DNA from: Cunninghamia lanceolata | Lineage: Eukaryota; Streptophyta; Pinopsida; Cupressales; Cupressaceae | DNA: 64,000 nucleotides | Reading direction: 5' to 3' | Assembly (NCBI GenBank): GCA_027924645.1 | Contig: BSBN01001687.1 | Location: forward strand, 3,100,001-3,164,000 | Part shown: piece after piece, positions 58,343-64,000 of the stretch | Layout: each line of letters starts with the position of its first letter | How positions within the stretch are numbered: the first letter of the stretch is position 1 | Program-made: the position numbers and the translations under genes | The notes under the pieces: model-generated | The model's input: only the letters and a program-made list of their open reading frames with translations | What the model was told of the DNA's origin: nothing | Database searches by the model: none

Positions 58343-58508
58343 GCAACCTATGCATCATTGCTTTGACCCTTGTGGAATGCATATTGCATCTAGGATCCAA
58401 AGTCTCTAACCAAAATCCAAAAACCAACAAGATTCTCAAACCCCAAATCCCAATTATCTTTGAAGAACAACTAGCTCAATCTGCAGAGGTATTATGCTTG
58501 TGCATTTT
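58343..58508. repeat. Dispersed repeat copy 2 (166 bp)
   Basis: Same sequence as 50468-50638 with few differences, without minisatellite units beside it. The frame at 58363-58566 has no recognisable domain. Confidence 0.9.
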
Positions 58509-59931
58509 ACATAGATTATTGCTATGCAATCTTCTTGTTTTTGGCCACTACAATCTAAAAATCTAATAGCATAGAAACTACCAACATAGAACTACAAAAC
58601 AACTAACAATATTTCAAAGTAGTTCAAATTGGATGAATCAAACACCAACGAAAACCATAATCTAGTTTCTATCTAGGAGATTAAGCCTATGGAAACTCTA
58701 TTTTTTAATCCGCCCTCCACATTTTCCAAGTGTAAATATCCTTGCCAACCAAAAATCCTTGCTAAAACCCATACTTCCAATTGGTTGTGTTCTAAAGTGT
58801 GCACAACAAACCTAGTTATTGAATTCTAGCATCTAAAACCTAGCCAATTTTCTTTTCTTTTCATATCCAGTGCTATGTTTAAGAGAGTCAATTGGCCAAT
58901 AAGTTCAACCAGGAAGACAAGCACATGATTAAAAAAACCACCATATGCACATATAAACAATAGCAAAAGAAATTGCAAGGCATGATCACTATGATTACTA
59001 CATAGTAGCTACTTCATGTAATACATTATGACGACTATGTAATCAACAAAAATACACATCGCGGGCTTGAAATAACCAAAGGCCACATGAACACTTAAAT
59101 GTGTATATAAATAGCAATACAAAACACATGACCCCAACAACACAACTCCACATTGCAAAAGACAATAAACACAAATAACTTATTTCTCCTTTAGATGAAC
59201 ACATTTTTGAATAACAACCCAAACTAGTCAAGTGGGTGTGCAACCGTGTAGTGGCCCACAAATATACCTCAAAGGTATGAATGGGCAATCTTAGGGAATG
59301 TTGTTTTTCCAACCCACTACATGATTGCAGTCGATAGGCTCCTAGGCTAGGATAAATAGGCTCACTAGGGGAGTCCTCCATATACCTTGTGGTACTTGAG
59401 GCCCAAATCTATGATACAAGGGTGTTGTCTGAGGCCTAGGTATTAGTAGATGAAACCACCTCACTTCACGGAGTTCTTAAAACATGCAACTACTTAGCTA
59501 AAAGTGATAGCTCTAAGGAATATTTATAGTCTGCCAAAACATGAACTTTGGCAAACACTTGGTAATAAAATCCAAGTTGTTAAGCCCCTAAGGAAAATAA
59601 AATAAAAAATGAAGCTATTTCTAATGCATGATCCATTTGACATGTTCTACGCCATGATGATTAACCAAAGAAATTAATCCAAAGCATTGATGAAAAATCT
59701 TTTGCATAGTTGATTCTAAATAGTTCGCATTGCACAAAGATGGGGGACCAAAAGGGGGTCTTAAGTGGCCACTTTTTTCTAAAATTAGGAAAGACTGATG
59801 TTGGATGAGAAATTGAAGATAGTTACACTCAAAATTTGAAGATGCAACAAAAACAAGAGTCATAGTGCTTTGAATCTAGTTTCTAAACTACCAACTTCTT
59901 TTTAAAATAGTTGAGATTAAGGGGTTCAAAA
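58509..59931. other. No gene recognised
   Basis: The 112-codon minus frame at 59043-59381 is the longest; it has a hydrophobic stretch but no known motif. Not enough to call a gene. Confidence 0.45.
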
Positions 59932-59998
59932 AGGGGGGCCACACAAATTGGTCCTATTTTTTCAAAAAAAAAAAAATAGTGTCTAGTGTGGCCCCCCT
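59932..59998. repeat. Inverted repeat, 13-bp perfect arms
   Basis: A+GGGGGGCCACAC (59932-59944) pairs without mismatch with GTGTGGCCCCCC+T (59986-59998) around a 41-base loop that includes an A run. Confidence 0.85.
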
Positions 59999-60532
59999 AA
60001 AATGTTAACTTTTTTTAGTATTTCAAATATTACTTCAGTGAGAAATTAGCTAACACCATGTAGTTTATCCCTGATTTTTCGAATATTTTTTTCATGAATA
60101 ATTGATTTTTTACTAATTTTTGAAGTGGACAAATCTTGAAAAATAGAAAATTGAGCGTGCTCCCCTAAAACTTTTGAAAACTAATCAAAAATCCAACTTT
60201 TTTTGAATATGTGTAGAATGGATTCTAGTTTCTAAAAATGTAATTTATTTGAAATTTTGATGAATAGTTAGAAAAAAAAACCAAAAATACCACACACTAG
60301 TTTTTGACAAAAAATGGATACACTAACAAAAGAAATTAAAGATGAAAACGTTAACATACTCAAAACGTGAAAAAAATTATATGGTTAGAAAGCTAAGAGT
60401 GAGATTAACATTATTGTGGTATTTTTTTGACTTGTCATTGAAACAAGTGCAAACCTGATAGGGAGCATGCTTAAGATTATGTAATTTTTTTTACAATCTG
60501 CAAAAACATGTCTTTTGATGTTCAAAACTCAG

Positions 60533-60583
60533 TCCAAGCCTTTGGGTTGGAAGCACAAGGCAAATCCAAGACAAAGGCTTGGA
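60533..60583. repeat. Inverted repeat, 11-bp perfect arms
   Basis: TCCAAGCCTTT (60533-60543) pairs with AAAGGCTTGGA (60573-60583). Confidence 0.8.
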
Positions 60584-60616
60584 AATTACCAAAGCAAACA
60601 ATAACACGAGCACATT

Positions 60617-60634
60617 ATAACGTGCTCACGTTAT
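60617..60634. promoter_or_regulatory. Palindromic pair of ACGTG boxes
   Basis: ATAACGTG-CT-CACGTTAT: 8-bp arms each holding an ACGTG core (G-box/ABRE type) in a small CpG-richer patch (60600-60690). No gene is seen downstream, so function is doubtful. Confidence 0.3.
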
Positions 60635-60689
60635 GTGCATGCATTCATATAACGCGCGAGCGGCTTAAGTTACCAAGCCATAATGCAAG

Positions 60690-61089
60690 CGCTATATTTC
60701 ATGGACCATGAAAACCTCAATTTCATGCATTGTGGAAACACCGACTATTTAATATATTTAAATTTTATTATATTATAGCATTTCACAACCTAGCCTGCAA
60801 TTTGCATTCTATACAGGAATTTAATTGTTCCATCCAAATAATGTTGTAACAATTGGCTTTTGTTCATGGGTTCGGGCCCTTCCCAGTTACTTTAATCAAA
60901 ATAAATATCTATTTCAACATTATTGCTTTGAATCTCCAACCATTGTAACTTAAATTTGAAAACCAATAAAAAGGGATTGGGGATACGTGCATTGAGAAAG
61001 AAAAATATCTTTGCACTCTAGGCTTCACTATAAAATAAAAAACTTGTCTTTCAAAATCTCTGTTGACACACACTTAGAAATACTATTAT
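60690..61089. other. No gene recognised
   Basis: A TATAAAATAAA string lies near 61030 without an ORF after it. Confidence 0.4.
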
Positions 61090-61375
61090 AACTAAGTATC
61101 ATGTTTGTGAAAGGCAAATTCCCATCAAATTTAACACATTAACTTTGGTTCGGGACAACCAAATGGCCGTCAAATTTAACATTCAATTTTGAATATATGA
61201 TAGCTAATAATATAATGTGTTTAGTTCATGATAGTCAAGGCGTCAAATTGAACATAATGAGTTTTCTTGATAGCCAATTGACAATGGAATTTAACACCTA
61301 AAATTAGGGTTTGTGACAACCAAATGACCATTAAATTTAGCATATGTTGTGAATTATGGTGGTCAAAATCCCATC
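61090..61375. repeat. Minisatellite array 3, decayed
   Basis: Units of the same family as arrays 1 and 2; TCAAA-like landmarks at about 61125, 61170, 61243 and 61331, cores such as GACAACCAAATGGCCGTC. The first step is 45 bp, the others irregular. Confidence 0.75.
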
Positions 61376-62461
61376 AAACTTTGACTGTGAGTTTTGAATA
61401 GTATTCAATAATATAATCAACTCTCCTATGTGTTTCCTCAGTAGGAAGTGAATTTGGTGTAAACATTGTATGACTTTCATGGAAGATTTCACAAATCCAA
61501 CATATTTTAAAACGGGTGCTTCATCATCACCCACGTTTGATTGTATTTGTTGGGTACAAAAGAAATATTGCCTCTAAAAAGCCAAATTGATAAATAAACT
61601 TTTCATAGTGATACATTTTCTCTTGAATTAAAATTTGCTACAGAAAGATGAAACAAAAATTTGTTTCTAATGCAGGAAACCATTTCCAATGTTGATAAAC
61701 AAAAACTTGTCTCTCCTCATAGTGAACCAGACGGATAATTTTTCTGTAGCTAGAAGTGGAATGCTTACAAAGGTTGTATAAATAATCCAGGCTGCTCAAT
61801 CTATGGATGTATCTCTTTTGGAAGTTATGCAGTTATTTACAATAAGCATCAAGCAAGTTAGTCCTACCATCAGCAAATAGTTTATGCTATCGTCATTAAC
61901 GTACACAAGAGTGCGGGTGTAGCCATGCAACAGTTAGTTACATCCTTAAGCTTACTTTTAGAAGAATGAAAATGAAGAAAAAGATTGTGGAAAGCTACAA
62001 GATGTGTGTTCAAGGTGTTGAGCAAGTACACCCTAATATCAGCAGTGTACTCTAATTATATACTACCACAAGAACAAGCATAACTATACTTTGATTTCAA
62101 TTCTTTGTTAAAATTCATGGCCATTACATGGTACCAAAAGAAACTAGAGTCAATGAAGGGCATATTTTGATGTTGCAAATGAAATTTTATGGTACTCCAT
62201 ATGAATATGAGCATCTTGGTGTTCATCTTTTGTTAAAGAAATTTGTTTGATCTCTTGTAAATATTTGTTTAAATATTGTTTTAGGCCCCTTTTGGATCCC
62301 TTTGGATTTATTGTTTAAATGATTTTCCCATCTTGTTGAATGGCCTCATATTGCTTGCATTCCCTACTATCATAGCTTTTATGGGTAGATCTTTTTTCTT
62401 GATTTGTCTCACTCACTAGGGTAACAGAATTTGGTGCGACAATAAATACTTGGGTACTCCT
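61376..62461. other. Non-coding; 61976-62218 repeats 51321-51618
   Basis: Contains ACTAGAGTCAATG and GAATATGAGCATCTTGG in the same order as the stretch after array 1. No gene is seen. Confidence 0.6.
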
Positions 62462-62852
62462 TGTTGGAACAACCAAGATTAGCAAGCAATAACCAAAATA
62501 AGTTTCACAAGCTATAAGCATATAAATAAGCCAAATAATATATTCAAAATCTAATTAGAATGTGCATAGATCATACCTTGTATAAATAGGCATGAGAGAG
62601 GAGGTAGGAAGGTAGGAATCAACGACTGACTAGCCCTCCATATCTACGACACTTGTGAGCTCAAATGACAAATGCTCATGCTAGTGGTAAGTAAACATGC
62701 ACTATATGTCTCAAAAGATGAGGACACGTCTCCACCATATGAGGTGAGACAAAGTCTAAAATTCCTAAGTAAACTTTAGCCAAGTGTGAATAGGTTAATC
62801 CTAGAAAGGTGATATCCTAACTAGATATAATATGACCTTATTTACATTAACA
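62462..62852 (-). repeat. Element E: 3' LTR (border at 62462 tentative)
   Basis: The 5' end at 62852 is supported by the purine tract and by similarity to the first about 130 bases of the element D LTR (shared ATTCACACTTG and GTTTACTTAGG). The other end is a guess from a terminal CA. Confidence 0.5.
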
Positions 62853-63558
62853 CCTCCCCTTAAGTGCAACTTAGGGAGAAGAAATACAAATATGATGGGT
62901 ACCAACTACTAGGCCATGTTAGGTACCCATGTACAAACAAGTTTTTCATAAGTGGAGTAAAGGAGAAAATCTAGTGGGAAAAACCCCTCTCCAAAAGAGA
63001 AATGATACAAAAAATGTTCAATTGAATAAGAAGATAGAAGGAGGACTCATCATGACCCCCCAAGGACTACCTCTATCACAAAAGTACATGAAATGTTCCC
63101 CCCAAAGGAGAGAAAAGATGAGACTTGGTCTATATGACCCCCTAGAAAACGTGAAGGAATGAACTCCATGCGAATAGATGCTTCCTCCCAAAACTGATAT
63201 GAGAAGAGAAACCATGCAACCTCCCCTCAAAATACCTCATGTAGTGTCAGTAGATGCTTTACAATAAATGGTGAAGATGATCATGAATGTTGAACCATAT
63301 TTTTTCCCTTGGGAAGAAATAGAACCACAGAAGTGTGCAAGTGATCTTCCCATTTCAGATAGGAAAATACAAGAAGAAGGATGAATGTCTCTAAATTCTG
63401 CACATGATTCAAAGACACAAATGATTCCCATGATGTCTTCATAGGATGCTCAAGTATCTCCAAGCCAATGCTAACATGTGATAAATTTTGATAACATGAA
63501 TCAATACTACCATAAAAGAATCATGAACAGGGACCATAGATGTATGGTGATAATTGGG

Positions 63559-63825
63559 CTAATGAGAATCTGATACTACCGTAGAGGATGTCAAAAATAA
63601 GGATGACTGAGTCAAATATGTGGACTCATGAATATCTACAGCATATGTCACTATAGAATCTAATGTAGGAAAATAAAGATCAATCATAACCAACGAAGAC
63701 AATGGTGATGCAACTTCATCAAAGCTATCATCATATAGAAGATGAATGTCCTCAATGGTGTCATCCAAATCTACAATGTGAGACTCTACAAAAAAAATGA
63801 TATGTCTAGTAGATATGCATCCCAA
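63559..63825 (-). pseudogene. Element E: frame shared with element D
   Basis: 88 codons, containing LDDTIEDIHLLYDDSFDE, similar to EDTIEDIHFLFDD in element D (6066-6257). Family unknown. Its survival in two copies suggests a real ancestral protein segment of this element family. Confidence 0.4.
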
Positions 63826-64000
63826 TGTGGTGGATCTGAAAAGACGATATCAAAATCCTGGTGCATACAATCACTAGAAGCCATACATAAAACAACTCTC
63901 GAGGGATTCAAATGTAGCATCAGGTGATGGTGGAGATAGAGGAGAAGCAAGAGGATATGTCTCTATGTCCTCAACACATTGAAGACTTTCCCAATAAGAA

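Larger units (their letters stand above)
62462..64000 (-). mobile_element. Element E: partial copia-like element, relative of D
   Basis: Minus strand, running off the window. The LTR start TGTTAATGTAAA (at 62852) follows the tract AAGGGGAGG; upstream text (TACATGGGTACCTAACATGG, CTCCCTAAGTTGCACTTAAG) matches the 3' part of element D. The LTR may end at 62462 (minus TTCCAACA), but this border is uncertain as no second LTR is present. Confidence 0.65.

Noticed and set aside
59043..59381. 112-codon minus-strand frame with a hydrophobic stretch
   Set aside because: No motif, no splice context and no related copy in the window; length is within chance for 64 kb.
61028..61040. TATA-like string as a promoter
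   Set aside because: AT-rich background and no gene or RNA after it.

Overview
This window looks like intergenic DNA from a large, repeat-rich seed-plant genome. A gymnosperm (conifer-like) source is my inference. It rests on long nested LTR retrotransposons, many decayed repeats, very few host genes, plant-type splice sites, a plant-type U2 snRNA promoter and fragments of the plant PPR family. I see no bacterial genes, operons or CRISPR. Most open frames are decayed transposon pieces or chance.

Layout. 1-4161: decayed repeat DNA, no gene. 4162-7072: deleted copia-like element D (plus strand); a relative, element E, lies on the minus strand at 62462-64000. 7360-10216: decayed Ty3/gypsy element (minus strand; gag, protease, reverse transcriptase), whose 5' LTR is interrupted by element A. 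10217-26383: copia element A (LTRs of 1325 and 1324 bp, complete but broken gag-pol). Its gag is split by element B at 12154-21149, a gag-only element with very long LTRs (2748 and 2745 bp) and a perfect CACTT target duplication. 26384-33962: decayed, mostly gypsy-derived DNA. 33968-41463: element C (LTRs of 1094 and 1093 bp, GTTAT target duplication). It carries a coiled-coil and zinc-knuckle gag plus a large unrecognised second ORF, and no reverse transcriptase or integrase. 42164-42432: a U2 snRNA gene with a well-spaced USE and TATA box. 42940-45060: LINE remnant (minus) interrupted by a segment with terminal inverted repeats. 45.5-48.4 kb: several tandem duplications. 50.1-53.1 kb: two arrays of a dyad-symmetric minisatellite, the second with 18 units at 45 bp; a third decayed array is at 61.1 kb. 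51.8-53.4 kb: candidate spliced exons on the minus strand beside and around that array. 55.1-55.6 kb: PPR pseudogene pieces.

Most interesting signals. (1) Elements A, B and C carry, in the 3' part of each LTR (downstream of the TATA box in A and C), clusters of tiny hairpins with a nearly constant AGTGA/GTG loop and stems that change in a compensating way. (2) All three carry an inverted repeat of 17-21 bp that straddles the polypurine tract and the start of the 3' LTR, so the tract sits in the loop. Both suggest shared RNA structure in otherwise distinct families. (3) Element C's second ORF has lost its frame in several places but was once about 1060 codons, sits behind a leader that looks like a plant 5' UTR, and matches no family I can name with confidence.

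Insertion order from nesting: gypsy element first, then A, then B. A and C share LTR layout and are probably related. A depends on B's absence for an open gag; B, C and D lack pol and would have needed enzymes from other elements.
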